A DNA stretch of 64,000 nt, taken from positions 602,351-666,350 of the forward strand of contig PKUK01000008.1 in the NCBI GenBank assembly GCA_002869535.1, written 5' to 3'. Origin of the DNA: Arcobacter sp. GTDB taxonomy: Bacteria; Campylobacterota; Campylobacteria; Campylobacterales; Arcobacteraceae. The position numbers and the translations under genes were made by a program. This document shows positions 47,273-55,838 of the stretch, piece by piece; the first letter of the stretch is position 1, and each line of letters starts with the position of its first letter. The notes under the pieces are model-generated. The model worked only from the letters and a program-made list of their open reading frames with translations. It ran no database searches and was not told the origin of the DNA.

Positions 47273-48991
47273 ATGAAATTAACAAAAGTTTTGAGTATGA
47301 CGGCACTTTCAGCAATGGTTGCAACTTCAATGTTTGCAGGATCTTCAAATATGGACTTTCCAAAAGTCTATGAAAAAGAGTGTCAAGGTTGTCATGGACC
47401 AATTCACCAAGGTGGTGTTGGTTCAGATTTAAGACCTGGTGCTTTAAAAAAACAAGAAAGACATGTATTAAGAGATAAAATATTAAATGGTGTTCCAAAT
47501 ACAGCAATGCCTCAATGGACACATATGTTCTCAAAAGATGATGCTGATGGAATGGTTGATTGGCTAATGGATTGGCAAAATAATACTAACTATAAGTTAG
47601 ATTTTAAACAAATTCATGGAACATGGACAAAATTAGCAGACAGAGAATTTTTAGCTAAAAAATATCCAAAATCACACGACACAAAATCTGTACTTGATAT
47701 CACATTTGCAACTGAAAGAGATGCCTCTTTAGTTGACTTTATTGATAGTACTAATGGTAAAGTTCTATCTAGACATAAAGCTGGGTTTGCTGTTCACGTA
47801 ACAGTGACAAATAAGAAAAACCCAAGATATGCTTATTCAATCTCAAGATCAGGTAGACTTACAATGTTTGATATAGCTGCACCTGGTCAACCAGCACTTG
47901 CTTCTGTTCAAGTTGGATTTGAATCAAGAGGACTTGCAGTTTCTCCAGATGGTAAATATGTAATTGCAGGAAACTATACTCCAGGTGGAGCAGTACTTTG
48001 CGATGCTATGACATTAGAACCATTAAAAGCTTATGATACATCTGCAGTTATTAACATAGATGGTCAAATAGAGTCATCAAGAGTTGCTTCTTTAGCTGAT
48101 ACTCCATATGGTCCTTACTTTGCAATGGCATTAAAAGATGCAGGTAGAGTATATATTATTGATTATTCTAAACCTGATTTCCCAATCGTTGGAGATGTTC
48201 CAAATATTGGTAAAGTTCTTCATGATGCATTTTTAAATGAAGATGAAGGTAAAGATTTTGGTAGATACTATATGATTGCTTCTCAAGGAAGTGATGTTAT
48301 TGGTATTGTTGATTATAAAAATAAAAATTTAGCTGCAAAAGTTTATACAGGTAAAAAATCTAAACCACATCCAGGTCAAGGTTCTTCTTGGTATAACAAA
48401 AAAATGGGTAAACAATTACACGCAACTGTATCTATGAATATTGGTTCTGTTGTAATTTGGGATTCAAATTGGAAAGTAGTTAAAAAAGTAGAAACTTCAG
48501 GTGGTGGATTATTCGTAGGAACTGCACATCATACACCATATATTTGGGCTGATACAGTACTGGGAAGTCCAGAAACTTATAATGAAGTTTATTTAATCAA
48601 CAAAGAGACTTTAGAAGCTGATAGAATTGTAAAAGTTGGTAAAACAGAAGGTCAATTAATTGATGCAAAAACTAAAAAAGTATTACAAACTTGGGATGCA
48701 ACACAATATAAAACTGTAACATTCCCTGAATCTTATCCTAAAATTGGGAAAGATAAAGTTATTGAGTATACTGATAAAGTTGGCGAAAAAATTAAAGAAC
48801 CTGTTCAACCAAGATTACTTCATGCTGAACCTGCAAATCATGGTAAATGGACTATGATTTCTGAATGGACAACAGGAAGAATTGGTATTTATGAATCTGA
48901 TAGTGGAAAATTTGTTAAATATATTAACAACTTAACTACTCCTACATTTACATATTCTGTAGAACACAGACAAACTATTCCTGGTGCATAA
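47273..48991 (+). CDS. nirS: Cytochrome cd1 nitrite reductase NirS
   Basis: The 572-residue periplasmic enzyme reduces nitrite to NO. It has a signal peptide (ALSAMVATSMFAGS). The cytochrome c domain has CQGCH (C37, C40, H41). The eight-bladed d1 propeller starts at about residue 120, with repeated SPDGKYVIAGNY-like blades. Active-site histidines are in LHDAFLNEDEGKD and KPHPGQGSSWYN. RBS AAGGAG. No clear Fnr-type box is found in the 117 bp before it, so it may be expressed from the nor promoter. Confidence 0.93.
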   Translation: MKLTKVLSMTALSAMVATSMFAGSSNMDFPKVYEKECQGCHGPIHQGGVGSDLRPGALKKQERHVLRDKILNGVPNTAMPQWTHMFSKDDADGMVDWLMDWQNNTNYKLDFKQIHGTWTKLADREFLAKKYPKSHDTKSVLDITFATERDASLVDFIDSTNGKVLSRHKAGFAVHVTVTNKKNPRYAYSISRSGRLTMFDIAAPGQPALASVQVGFESRGLAVSPDGKYVIAGNYTPGGAVLCDAMTLEPLKAYDTSAVINIDGQIESSRVASLADTPYGPYFAMALKDAGRVYIIDYSKPDFPIVGDVPNIGKVLHDAFLNEDEGKDFGRYYMIASQGSDVIGIVDYKNKNLAAKVYTGKKSKPHPGQGSSWYNKKMGKQLHATVSMNIGSVVIWDSNWKVVKKVETSGGGLFVGTAHHTPYIWADTVLGSPETYNEVYLINKETLEADRIVKVGKTEGQLIDAKTKKVLQTWDATQYKTVTFPESYPKIGKDKVIEYTDKVGEKIKEPVQPRLLHAEPANHGKWTMISEWTTGRIGIYESDSGKFVKYINNLTTPTFTYSVEHRQTIPGA

Positions 48992-49000
48992 TTAGGAAGA

Positions 49001-49037
49001 TAAATCTATTCATCTCTTAGGAGGTGAATAGTATTTA
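49001..49037 (+). terminator. Terminator after nirS
   Basis: TAAATCTATTCATCTC pairs with GAGGTGAATAGTATTTA around TTAG, with one bulge and one G-U pair, followed by TTTT. It lies 10 bp after the nirS stop. Confidence 0.7.
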
Positions 49038-49048
49038 TTTTAATACTC

Positions 49049-49426
49049 ATGATAAAAAACTTACTACTTATATCTCTGTTTATCTCAAACTTATACTCAC
49101 AAAATATATCTTGGTACTCAAACTATGATAAAGCATTAATATTAGCACAAAATGAAAAGAAAAATTTATTTGTTTTATTAGTAGATGAAAAAGAAGAATC
49201 AAAAAAACTATTAGCCAATTTATATAAGAAAAAAGAGTTTGTTAATTTGTTAAACAAAAGATTTATATCTATTCTTATTAATATAAACTATAAGATAAGT
49301 TATCCAATAGAGCTTTATTATACGACAAGGTTTCCGACGATATTTATTGTTGATTCAAAACTTGAGTTGGTATTAAAAGAGCCAATTTACAACATTAACT
49401 CCTTAGAAGAATTAAAACTCTTCTAG
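49049..49426 (+). CDS. Periplasmic thioredoxin-fold protein without CxxC
   Basis: The 125-residue protein has a signal peptide (MIKNLLLISLFISNLYSQ). Its thioredoxin_7-like pattern is W-x-x-x-Y-x-K-A-L-x-x-A-x-x-x-x-K, KNLFVLLVDE and a cis-Pro loop TRFPTIFIVD. The CxxC pair is absent, so it is not a disulphide reductase; a chaperone or binding role is possible. It follows nirS by about 57 bp after a terminator and ends convergent to, and overlapping, a Sel1 gene. Confidence 0.7.
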   Translation: MIKNLLLISLFISNLYSQNISWYSNYDKALILAQNEKKNLFVLLVDEKEESKKLLANLYKKKEFVNLLNKRFISILININYKISYPIELYYTTRFPTIFIVDSKLELVLKEPIYNINSLEELKLF

Positions 49427-50029
49427 TTTAAACTCTTCCCATAAAGCCTTTGCTTTTAAGTCACCTTTATCTTTTGCTTTTTTGATATAATACGCAGCTT
49501 TTTTCATATCTTTTGCAACTCCTTGCGCAGATAGATATATATATCCAAGATTTATTTGAGCTTTAATATTTCCTAAGTCTGCGGCTTTTGTATAATAATT
49601 TATACCTTTTTTATTATCAATTTCTACTCCCAAGCCAACTGTGTATATAAATCCTAAATTATATGAAGCTTCTACATTCCCTATATCTGCTTCTTTTGTA
49701 AAAAGTTCAATTGCTTTTTTATAATCTTTTTCTACGTTAAAGCCTTGCATATACATATTTGCTAAACTCATAATTGCATAAGAATTTCCATCTTTTGAAG
49801 CATCTTTTAACCAATCTAAAGACTTAGTTAAATCCTTTTCTACCCCATCCCCATTTGCATAAATAACAGATAAATTATATTTTGCTTGGGAGTTACCCTC
49901 TTTTGCACTTTTTGTGAACAACTCCATTGCTTTTTTGTACTCTTTATTTTTGTATGCTTCCAATCCAGCATCATAATTACTAGAATATGCAAAAGCAAAG
50001 CTAATTAGTAAAAATAAAATAATTCTCAT
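49412..50029 (-). CDS. Periplasmic Sel1-repeat protein
   Basis: The 205-residue protein has a signal peptide (MRIILFLLISFAFAYS). About five Sel1/TPR repeats of about 36 residues follow, each with the pattern A-x-x-G-x-x-x-A-x-x-x-L-G-x-x-Y, for example GNIKAQINLGYIYLSAQGV. Such solenoids bind peptides or scaffold complexes. It is monocistronic, opposite in strand to the surrounding nir genes, and overlaps the end of the thioredoxin-fold gene by 15 bp. Function unknown. Confidence 0.82.
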   Translation of the reverse strand: MRIILFLLISFAFAYSSNYDAGLEAYKNKEYKKAMELFTKSAKEGNSQAKYNLSVIYANGDGVEKDLTKSLDWLKDASKDGNSYAIMSLANMYMQGFNVEKDYKKAIELFTKEADIGNVEASYNLGFIYTVGLGVEIDNKKGINYYTKAADLGNIKAQINLGYIYLSAQGVAKDMKKAAYYIKKAKDKGDLKAKALWEEFKLEEF

Positions 50030-50083
50030 AGTTCTTCCTTATGATTAATTTCACAATTATACATACAAAGTAAAAAACAATAC

Positions 50084-50097
50084 TTGATAAGCGTCAA
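50084..50097 (+). promoter_or_regulatory. Fnr/NnrR-type box before nirC-J-F-E
   Basis: TTGATAAGCGTCAA, one mismatch from the perfect site, ends 57 bp before the nirC start. A -10-like TTAATAT lies at 50120-50126, placing the site centre near -41. Confidence 0.68.
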
Positions 50098-50154
50098 TTA
50101 CAAGCTCTTAATCTTTATGTTAATATCTTATTAATAAATAAAAAAGAGCAAATA

Positions 50155-50478
50155 ATGATTAAATATTATTTCAAGATAACAGTTATATTTTTACTTCTTA
50201 GCAACATAACTTTTGCACAAGACTTAAATGGAGAAAGCGTATTTAAAACTTATTGTTGGGGCTGTCACCATGAAACTTCTGTTGCCTTTGGTCCCTCTTT
50301 TGAAAGTATTGCAAATAAAAGAACAGTAGGTGAAATACAAGGTCATATTATTGCACCTAAATCAACTTATAAACAACTAGGACACAAACGTTCTGTTATG
50401 CCCTCATTTAAAGAAAAATTAAATCAAAACGAATTAGATGCTATCACATCTTTTATCTTAAAATATAAGAGTAACTAA
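50155..50478 (+). CDS. nirC: Periplasmic monohaem cytochrome c, NirC-like
   Basis: The 107-residue protein has a signal peptide (ending near TFAQ) and CWGCHHE (C34, C37, H38). An axial-Met region SVMPSFKEKLNQNELDAIT follows. It resembles NirC/NirM, cytochromes that donate electrons to NirS or take part in the final step of haem d1 synthesis. It is first in the nirC-J-F-E operon behind a Fnr-type box and overlaps nirJ by one base. The precise role (NirC or NirM) is not decided by sequence. Confidence 0.78.
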   Translation: MIKYYFKITVIFLLLSNITFAQDLNGESVFKTYCWGCHHETSVAFGPSFESIANKRTVGEIQGHIIAPKSTYKQLGHKRSVMPSFKEKLNQNELDAITSFILKYKSN

Positions 50479-51596
50479 TGTTTAGATTATCAAACTTAAT
50501 AAAATCAACTTTTCAAGATGTTAAATCTAGAAGTTTAAATGGCTCAATTATGATTTGGAATTTTACAAATCGTTGTAATCTTTTATGTCATCACTGTTAT
50601 TCAAAAGCCGATGCCAATGAAAAAGACACCTTAACTTTTGAACAAATATCACAAACGATACCCAAACTAAAAAAAGCAGGGGTAAACTTTGTAATTTTTT
50701 CAGGAGGAGAGCCTCTTATTAGAAGTGATATTTATGATATTTCAAGAGTAATGAAAGAGAATAATATCATGACCTATTTGTCAACAAATGGCATGTATAT
50801 CAATCATAAAAATGTTGATAAAATCATAAGTACTTTTAACTATATTGGTATTTCTATTGATGGGATTGAAGAGATTCATGACCATTTTAGAGGATTAGAA
50901 GGTTCTTATAAAAAATCAATTGAAGCCATAAAACTTATCCAAGAGCATGGTGGAAATGCTGGAATAAGATTTACACTTACAAAAGAGACCGAGAGTAGTT
51001 TTTACAAAATGTTTGAACTGTGTGAAGAGTTAAATGTAAATAAACTTTATATCTCACACTTGGTTTATTCAGGGAGAGGACTAGATAATCTAAAAATTGA
51101 TATCTCAAAAGAAAAAAGAAGAGAATATGTACATTTTATAATCAATAAAGCCTTCGAGTATTACAAAAATAACAGTAATATTGAAATAGTTACGGGGAAT
51201 ATGGAAATGGATGCAGTAATACTTCTACAAAAATTTGAAAAAGATTATCCCCAATTTGCTCAAAAACTAAAAGAAAAACTACTTTCTTGGGGAGGAAATT
51301 CTGCTGGAAACAGACTTGGGAATATGGATTGGCTAGGGAATGTCAAACCTGACCCTTTTTTTCCAACAACTATTGGAAACTATTTAGAAAATGATTTTGA
51401 TAAAGTTTGGTTAGATGAGGAAAATGAGCTTTTAAGAAATCTGCGGAAATTTCCAAGACAAATCAGTGGAAAATGTTCACAATGTAAATATTTAAATATT
51501 TGTAATGGAGGTTCTAGAAGTAGAGCTTATGCCATTAGTGGTGATTTATGGAGTGAAGATCCATCATGTTATTTATATGATGAAGAAATAAACTAA
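50478..51596 (+). CDS. nirJ: NirJ radical SAM enzyme of haem d1 synthesis
   Basis: The 372-residue enzyme has the radical SAM motif NRCNLLCHHCY (C33, C37, C40) and the SAM-site FSGGEPL. A C-terminal SPASM-like cluster has CSQCKYLNICNGGSRSRAY. It replaces the propionates of didecarboxysiroheme by oxo groups in haem d1 synthesis. It overlaps nirC by one base and is followed by nirF. Confidence 0.92.
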   Translation: MFRLSNLIKSTFQDVKSRSLNGSIMIWNFTNRCNLLCHHCYSKADANEKDTLTFEQISQTIPKLKKAGVNFVIFSGGEPLIRSDIYDISRVMKENNIMTYLSTNGMYINHKNVDKIISTFNYIGISIDGIEEIHDHFRGLEGSYKKSIEAIKLIQEHGGNAGIRFTLTKETESSFYKMFELCEELNVNKLYISHLVYSGRGLDNLKIDISKEKRREYVHFIINKAFEYYKNNSNIEIVTGNMEMDAVILLQKFEKDYPQFAQKLKEKLLSWGGNSAGNRLGNMDWLGNVKPDPFFPTTIGNYLENDFDKVWLDEENELLRNLRKFPRQISGKCSQCKYLNICNGGSRSRAYAISGDLWSEDPSCYLYDEEIN

Positions 51597-51608
51597 AAGG
51601 AAATGTAT

Positions 51609-52694
51609 ATGAAACTCTTATTACTTGCACTTCTACTTATTACAAGTATTAATGCCAAAGAAAAAATTTTTGTAGTTGAGAGAGAAAGTTCATCTTTAGC
51701 AACAATTTATAATGGTCTTCAACGAACTCATATAGAAGGTATGAGAAATATGAATCACGGAGTTGTAAAATTTGAAGGTAAAGATGCTTATGTTATTTCA
51801 AGAGATGGTTATGTTATAAAATTTGACCCAGAATCTGAGCAAATAACACATGAATATAAAACATCAAAATCTGCTATTGGTTTTGTAATTGGTAAAAATT
51901 ATGTTGCCGTTGCGAACTATGATGATAAAAGCGTTGACATTTTAACTAGAGATTTAAAACCAATAAAAAAAATCAAAACAGACTCAAAAAATGTTGGGAT
52001 AAAAATTTACAAAAGTTTTTTAATCTTTTCTCAAATGGATAATGATACTATTTCAGTTTTTAAAGATATAAATGAAGGAGAGCCACTTCCTAATTTTAAA
52101 CTTTTTAAAGAGTTTAAAGAAGTGGGAGAACTTCCTTTTGATGCAATGATAAAAGATAATAATTATATTGTAGGATTTTTTACTTCAAAGCATTATGGGG
52201 TAGTTGATTTAGATAAAATGACTTTTAAAAAGATTAAAATATTTTTAGATGAAAACAGAAAAATGGTTTTAAAAGTACCACATTTTGGATTTTGGTCAAT
52301 TGGTGGAGATAAAGTATTTGTTCCAGCTGTTGGAGATAATAAAGTTTTAGTTTATGATAATAAATTTAATTTTGTTAAAAATATACAAACACAAGGATTA
52401 CCTGTATTTACTAGTCTAAGTCCAGATAAAAAATATTTAGCAGTTACATATTCAGGAAAAGATTTTCCAACTATTCAAATAGTTGATACAAAAACTTTAG
52501 AGATTATTCAAACTTTTAATTTTCCTGGAAAAGTCTTACATCTAAGATGGTCAAATGAAGATAACTATTTATATGTATCAGTAAATGATGCAAATATGGT
52601 TTCAGTTATTAATACACAAGAATGGTTTGTAGAAAGAGAAATCTTTAACGTAAAAAAACCATCAGGAATATTTATTTATGAGGACGGAAAATAA
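51609..52694 (+). CDS. nirF: NirF haem d1 biosynthesis protein
   Basis: The 361-residue periplasmic protein has a signal peptide (MKLLLLALLLITSINA). It is an eight-bladed d1-type propeller related to the NirS d1 domain, without a cytochrome c domain. Typical segments are NHGVVKFEGKDAYVISRDG and FTSLSPDKKYLAVTYSG. NirF dehydrogenates a late d1 intermediate. The ATG at 51609 is 8 nt after AAAAGG; the in-frame ATG at 51603 is too near. It ends one base before nirE. Confidence 0.9.
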   Translation: MKLLLLALLLITSINAKEKIFVVERESSSLATIYNGLQRTHIEGMRNMNHGVVKFEGKDAYVISRDGYVIKFDPESEQITHEYKTSKSAIGFVIGKNYVAVANYDDKSVDILTRDLKPIKKIKTDSKNVGIKIYKSFLIFSQMDNDTISVFKDINEGEPLPNFKLFKEFKEVGELPFDAMIKDNNYIVGFFTSKHYGVVDLDKMTFKKIKIFLDENRKMVLKVPHFGFWSIGGDKVFVPAVGDNKVLVYDNKFNFVKNIQTQGLPVFTSLSPDKKYLAVTYSGKDFPTIQIVDTKTLEIIQTFNFPGKVLHLRWSNEDNYLYVSVNDANMVSVINTQEWFVEREIFNVKKPSGIFIYEDGK

Positions 52695-52695
52695 A

Positions 52696-53427
52696 ATGGC
52701 AAAAGTATACTTAACAGGTGCAGGTCCTGGCGATATAGAGCTAATGACTTTAAAAGCTGCACGTGTCGTAAAAGAAGCTGATGTAATAATATATGATAGA
52801 TTAGCAAATCCAGAAATTTTAGATATGGCAAAAGAGAATTGTGAACTAATTTATGTTGGAAAAGAAGATGGAAAACATAGTGTTCCTCAAGATAAAATAA
52901 ATGAAATTATTTATCAAGCAAGTTTAAAATATGAAAATATCGTAAGGCTAAAAGGTGGTGATCCTTTTGTTTTTGGACGTGGAGGGGAAGAAGCTATTTA
53001 CCTATATGATAGAGATATAAAATTTGAAATAATCCCCGGTATAACTTCAGCTGTTTCTGTTCCAGCATATGCAGGAATCCCTGTAACTCACAGAGGAATC
53101 ACAACATCTTTTAGAGTTGTAACTGGACATGAAACACCTAAGAAGAAGATTTCTCAACTAGAATGGGAAACTTTCTTAAATGATGAAACAATAGTATTTT
53201 TAATGGGCTTTCATAATATAAAACTAATCACAAATAAATTAATGGACTTAGGGAAAAGAAAAGATTATCCATGTGCAGTAATTTCAAAAGGTACAACTCC
53301 TCAACAGCAAGTTGTAACTGGTACATTAGAAGATATTGTAGAAAAATCTAAAGATTTACCTACTCCTGCAATTATTGTAATTGGAGAAGTTGTAAACTTA
53401 AGAAAAGAGATTTGTTGGTTTAAATAA
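52696..53427 (+). CDS. nirE: NirE/CobA uroporphyrinogen-III C-methyltransferase
   Basis: The 243-residue SAM-dependent methyltransferase makes precorrin-2 from uroporphyrinogen III. Motifs are VYLTGAGPGDIELMTLKA, VRLKGGDPFVFGRGGEE and PGITSAVSVPAYAGIPVTHR, typical of CobA/NirE. The ATG at 52696 follows the nirF TAA by one base, with ACGGAAAAT upstream. The in-frame ATG at 52678 lies in the end of nirF. It provides the first dedicated intermediate for siroheme and haem d1. Confidence 0.93.
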   Translation: MAKVYLTGAGPGDIELMTLKAARVVKEADVIIYDRLANPEILDMAKENCELIYVGKEDGKHSVPQDKINEIIYQASLKYENIVRLKGGDPFVFGRGGEEAIYLYDRDIKFEIIPGITSAVSVPAYAGIPVTHRGITTSFRVVTGHETPKKKISQLEWETFLNDETIVFLMGFHNIKLITNKLMDLGKRKDYPCAVISKGTTPQQQVVTGTLEDIVEKSKDLPTPAIIVIGEVVNLRKEICWFK

Positions 53428-53450
53428 AAGGGTGATTTTCACCTTTTTAT
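53424..53450. terminator. Bidirectional hairpin terminator
   Basis: ATAAAAGGGTGA pairs with TCACCTTTTTAT around TTT (one G-U), between the convergent nirE and Crp/Fnr genes. Confidence 0.82.
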
Positions 53451-54083
53451 TTAGCAAAAGTAACTTTTTAAAGCATCTTTATCAACAAATTTTTTTGAAG
53501 TGTCAATTATATTCTCATCTTTTAAAGTTCTTAAAACTCTAGACAAAGTTTCGGGAGATATATTTAAAATCTCTGCAACTAAAATATTTTTAGTTTTAAA
53601 AAAATCTTCTGCATTATTATAAATATATTTTGCGACTCTCTCTTGTGAATCCAAAACAATATGCATAGAGATTACGTTTTCTAAATTTCTTATTTTTTTA
53701 ATTAAAGAGGTCATAATCTTATAAGATAATGCAGGATTTTTAAAAATAATCTTTTTTAATTCTTCAAAATTTATTTTCAATACTTCAATATCGGTAAAAG
53801 CTTGTGCAGTGGCAGGATAATTAATATTTTCAAAATTTGCAAACTCAGCAATTGTCTCATTTGCATGAAAATATTTTAAGATTACCTCTTTATCATGAGA
53901 AGTTACTTTATATAGTTTAATAATCCCTTTAGTTAATAAAAACATATTCTTTGATTCATCACCTTCATAAAAAACTACAGAATTCTTTGGAAGAACCAAT
54001 TCAGTGGATAAGTTTTCTATTTCTTGAATAATCTCTTTATCTAAATCTCTAAACAAAAATAAATCTTTAAGTTTTGCCTTCAT
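53451..54083 (-). CDS. Crp/Fnr-family regulator (NnrR/Dnr-like)
   Basis: The 210-residue protein has a beta-roll sensor domain (residues 10-115), a dimer helix, and an HTH with SPETLSRVLRTLKDENII. Its E-x-x-S-R recognition helix matches that of Fnr and of the paralogue at 31074. No N-terminal cysteine cluster is present, so haem- or NO-type sensing as in Dnr is more likely than oxygen sensing. A Fnr-type box lies 52 bp upstream of its ATG, suggesting autoregulation. It sits between haem d1 genes and the peroxidase. Confidence 0.85.
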   Translation of the reverse strand: MKAKLKDLFLFRDLDKEIIQEIENLSTELVLPKNSVVFYEGDESKNMFLLTKGIIKLYKVTSHDKEVILKYFHANETIAEFANFENINYPATAQAFTDIEVLKINFEELKKIIFKNPALSYKIMTSLIKKIRNLENVISMHIVLDSQERVAKYIYNNAEDFFKTKNILVAEILNISPETLSRVLRTLKDENIIDTSKKFVDKDALKSYFC

Positions 54084-54109
54084 TATAATCCTTTGATTAA
54101 AATATATAT

Positions 54110-54148
54110 ATTATAACAATCCTATAAAAAAAGATTGACTTAAATCAA
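54110..54148 (-). promoter_or_regulatory. Promoter and Fnr-type box of the Crp/Fnr gene
   Basis: On the minus strand: TTGATTTAAGTCAA (54148-54135), then TATAAT (54115-54110) as -10 box. The site centre is about -39 from the predicted start. Confidence 0.68.
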
Positions 54149-54149
54149 T

Positions 54150-55256
54150 TTAATATTCCTTATATACAATTTTACCATCTAAAGTTTTTAAGAACTCCAC
54201 TATTTCTTCTATCTCTTCTTCTGTAAAAATCTGTCCTAGTTGATATTTACCCATAATTCTCACAGCTTCTTTTAACTCTTTTATTTCACCATTATGAAAA
54301 TACGGAGCAGTTCTTACAACATTTCTCAAACTTGGTACTTTAAATTTTTGATCATTATTTAAGCCCTTAAATCCACCTGTGTTTTTAAAAGGAAAAGAGT
54401 TATCCTTTACTACAATCTCAGGTAAAAAAGAGTCCTTACTTTTAATTAATTCAAGAGCTAACCATTCATTCCACCATGAATGTAAAGGAAATTTTTGAAT
54501 ACTTTGAGAGCCAATTGTAAGTCCAGCATGACAACCTTTGCATCCTCGTGTAATAAATATACCTAATCCTTTTTTTGCTTTTTCGTTAATAGCACTATCA
54601 TCTCCATCTAGATAATCATCAAATGCTCCCCTGGTAACTAAAGTTCTTTCATATGCTGCAATAGCATTTACTATATTCTCAAAATTAACTTCTAAGTTTT
54701 GTGATTTTAAAGATTTCATATAATTTTTATTTTCATTTATTCTTTTTACTATCTCTTCTTTACTCATATTCATCTCAAAACTTGCCTGAATTGGTCCAGA
54801 GGCTTGCTCTTCTACATTTTTTACTCTTCCATCCCAAAATTGTCTAAAATATAAAGATGAGTTTAATACAGTTGGAGTATTTAAATGGAAAGGATTTTCC
54901 TGAAAAGTATCTCCCAAAGCTGTTGGAAGGTTGTCTGCCCCACCATCTTTTAATACATGGCAAGTAGAACATGAAATATCTCTATTTTGAGATAAATTTT
55001 TATCATTAAAAAGTTTTTTACCTAAAGTGATTTTTTCTTTAGTGAGAGGATTGTTTGGATTTATGTTTGTTAATTTTATGATTTCATCATAAGTTTTTGG
55101 CATGGGAGAAAAAGATCTAAGTGCAGCAGTTCTAAGCTCGCTATCATTTTCAAATGTTTTTAATTCTCTTGGGAAAAAATTAGGTAATAAAGTAATTAAC
55201 CCATATACTAAAATACCTACAATAGCAATTATACTTACTTCAATTACTTTTTTCAT
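54150..55256 (-). CDS. Di-haem cytochrome c peroxidase (CcpA/MauG family)
   Basis: The 368-residue protein has an uncleaved N-terminal anchor (IAIVGILVYGLITLLP). Two haem motifs are present: CSTCHVLKDGGADNLPT (peroxidatic domain) and CKGCHAGLTIG (electron-entry domain). LRNVVRTAPYFHNGEIKEL is the conserved C-terminal segment. It reduces H2O2 in the periplasm with cytochrome c electrons. Its 4-nt overlap with a small membrane-anchored protein and the Fnr-type box before that gene place it in the anaerobic regulon. Confidence 0.9.
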   Translation of the reverse strand: MKKVIEVSIIAIVGILVYGLITLLPNFFPRELKTFENDSELRTAALRSFSPMPKTYDEIIKLTNINPNNPLTKEKITLGKKLFNDKNLSQNRDISCSTCHVLKDGGADNLPTALGDTFQENPFHLNTPTVLNSSLYFRQFWDGRVKNVEEQASGPIQASFEMNMSKEEIVKRINENKNYMKSLKSQNLEVNFENIVNAIAAYERTLVTRGAFDDYLDGDDSAINEKAKKGLGIFITRGCKGCHAGLTIGSQSIQKFPLHSWWNEWLALELIKSKDSFLPEIVVKDNSFPFKNTGGFKGLNNDQKFKVPSLRNVVRTAPYFHNGEIKELKEAVRIMGKYQLGQIFTEEEIEEIVEFLKTLDGKIVYKEY

Positions 55257-55636
55257 TTATTAAAAAAATGTTTTATCCAAGCTATCTCTTTTTCATCATT
55301 TAAAATAATTACTGAAATAACTTTTTTATTATTATCTACAACTTCTAATCTATTATCTTTTAATTGTAAATGATCTTTCCCCCACTCTTTATCTAATTCA
55401 TCTACTCTTTTAAATACTTCAGATGCAGGTGGCTTTTCTTTCTCTCCGGTTTCTTTGTATTTAATAGTAAATCCACTCATACTTGGGTCTAACACATATT
55501 TAAAGTGTGGTTTTAATAAATTATAAACTCTTTTATTCTTTTCTTGGGGAATTGCGTCATTAAAAGATATATATCCTATTACAAAAAATCCTATAAAAAA
55601 TCCTAATAATAGTAAATTACTAACTCTTTTATTCAT
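55253..55636 (-). CDS. Small membrane-anchored protein before the cytochrome c peroxidase
   Basis: The 127-residue protein has one N-terminal helix (LLLLGFFIGFFVIGYISF) and a periplasmic domain of about 100 residues, with no cysteines or histidines in a haem-like pattern. I recognise no family. It overlaps the peroxidase by 4 nt (ATGA) and is first in that two-gene operon. It may anchor or assist the peroxidase; this is inference. Confidence 0.68.
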   Translation of the reverse strand: MNKRVSNLLLLGFFIGFFVIGYISFNDAIPQEKNKRVYNLLKPHFKYVLDPSMSGFTIKYKETGEKEKPPASEVFKRVDELDKEWGKDHLQLKDNRLEVVDNNKKVISVIILNDEKEIAWIKHFFNK

Positions 55637-55704
55637 CTTATCTCCAATTTATATGTAATTCATTTTTATTTAAATTAGTCTAACAAAATAGATGTAGATA
55701 TTCA

Positions 55705-55718
55705 TTAACATACATCAA
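55705..55718 (-). promoter_or_regulatory. Fnr-like box before the peroxidase operon
   Basis: On the minus strand TTGATGTATGTTAA has a perfect left half and a weaker right half. It lies 69 bp upstream of the 55636 start. A TAGACT at 55682-55677 could be the -10 box, with the site near -41. Confidence 0.5.
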
Positions 55719-55769
55719 GAAAAATTAATTATTTTAATAAATTTATATCAAAAATCTATTCCAAAAAAA

Positions 55770-55811
55770 TTGTTTTAAGTCAATGTGAAAAAGTTTTTTA
55801 GTTGTTATAAT
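55770..55811 (+). promoter_or_regulatory. Promoter and Fnr-like box of the NirDLGH gene
   Basis: TTGTTTTAAGTCAA (55770-55783; right half GTCAA good) and a perfect TATAAT (55806-55811) set a start near 55818, with the site centre near -41.5. The upstream in-frame ATG at 55785 would then not be transcribed, so the ATG at 55839 is the real start. Confidence 0.65.
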
Positions 55812-55838
55812 TTTCTAGTTTTAAAAAAAGGCATTAGT

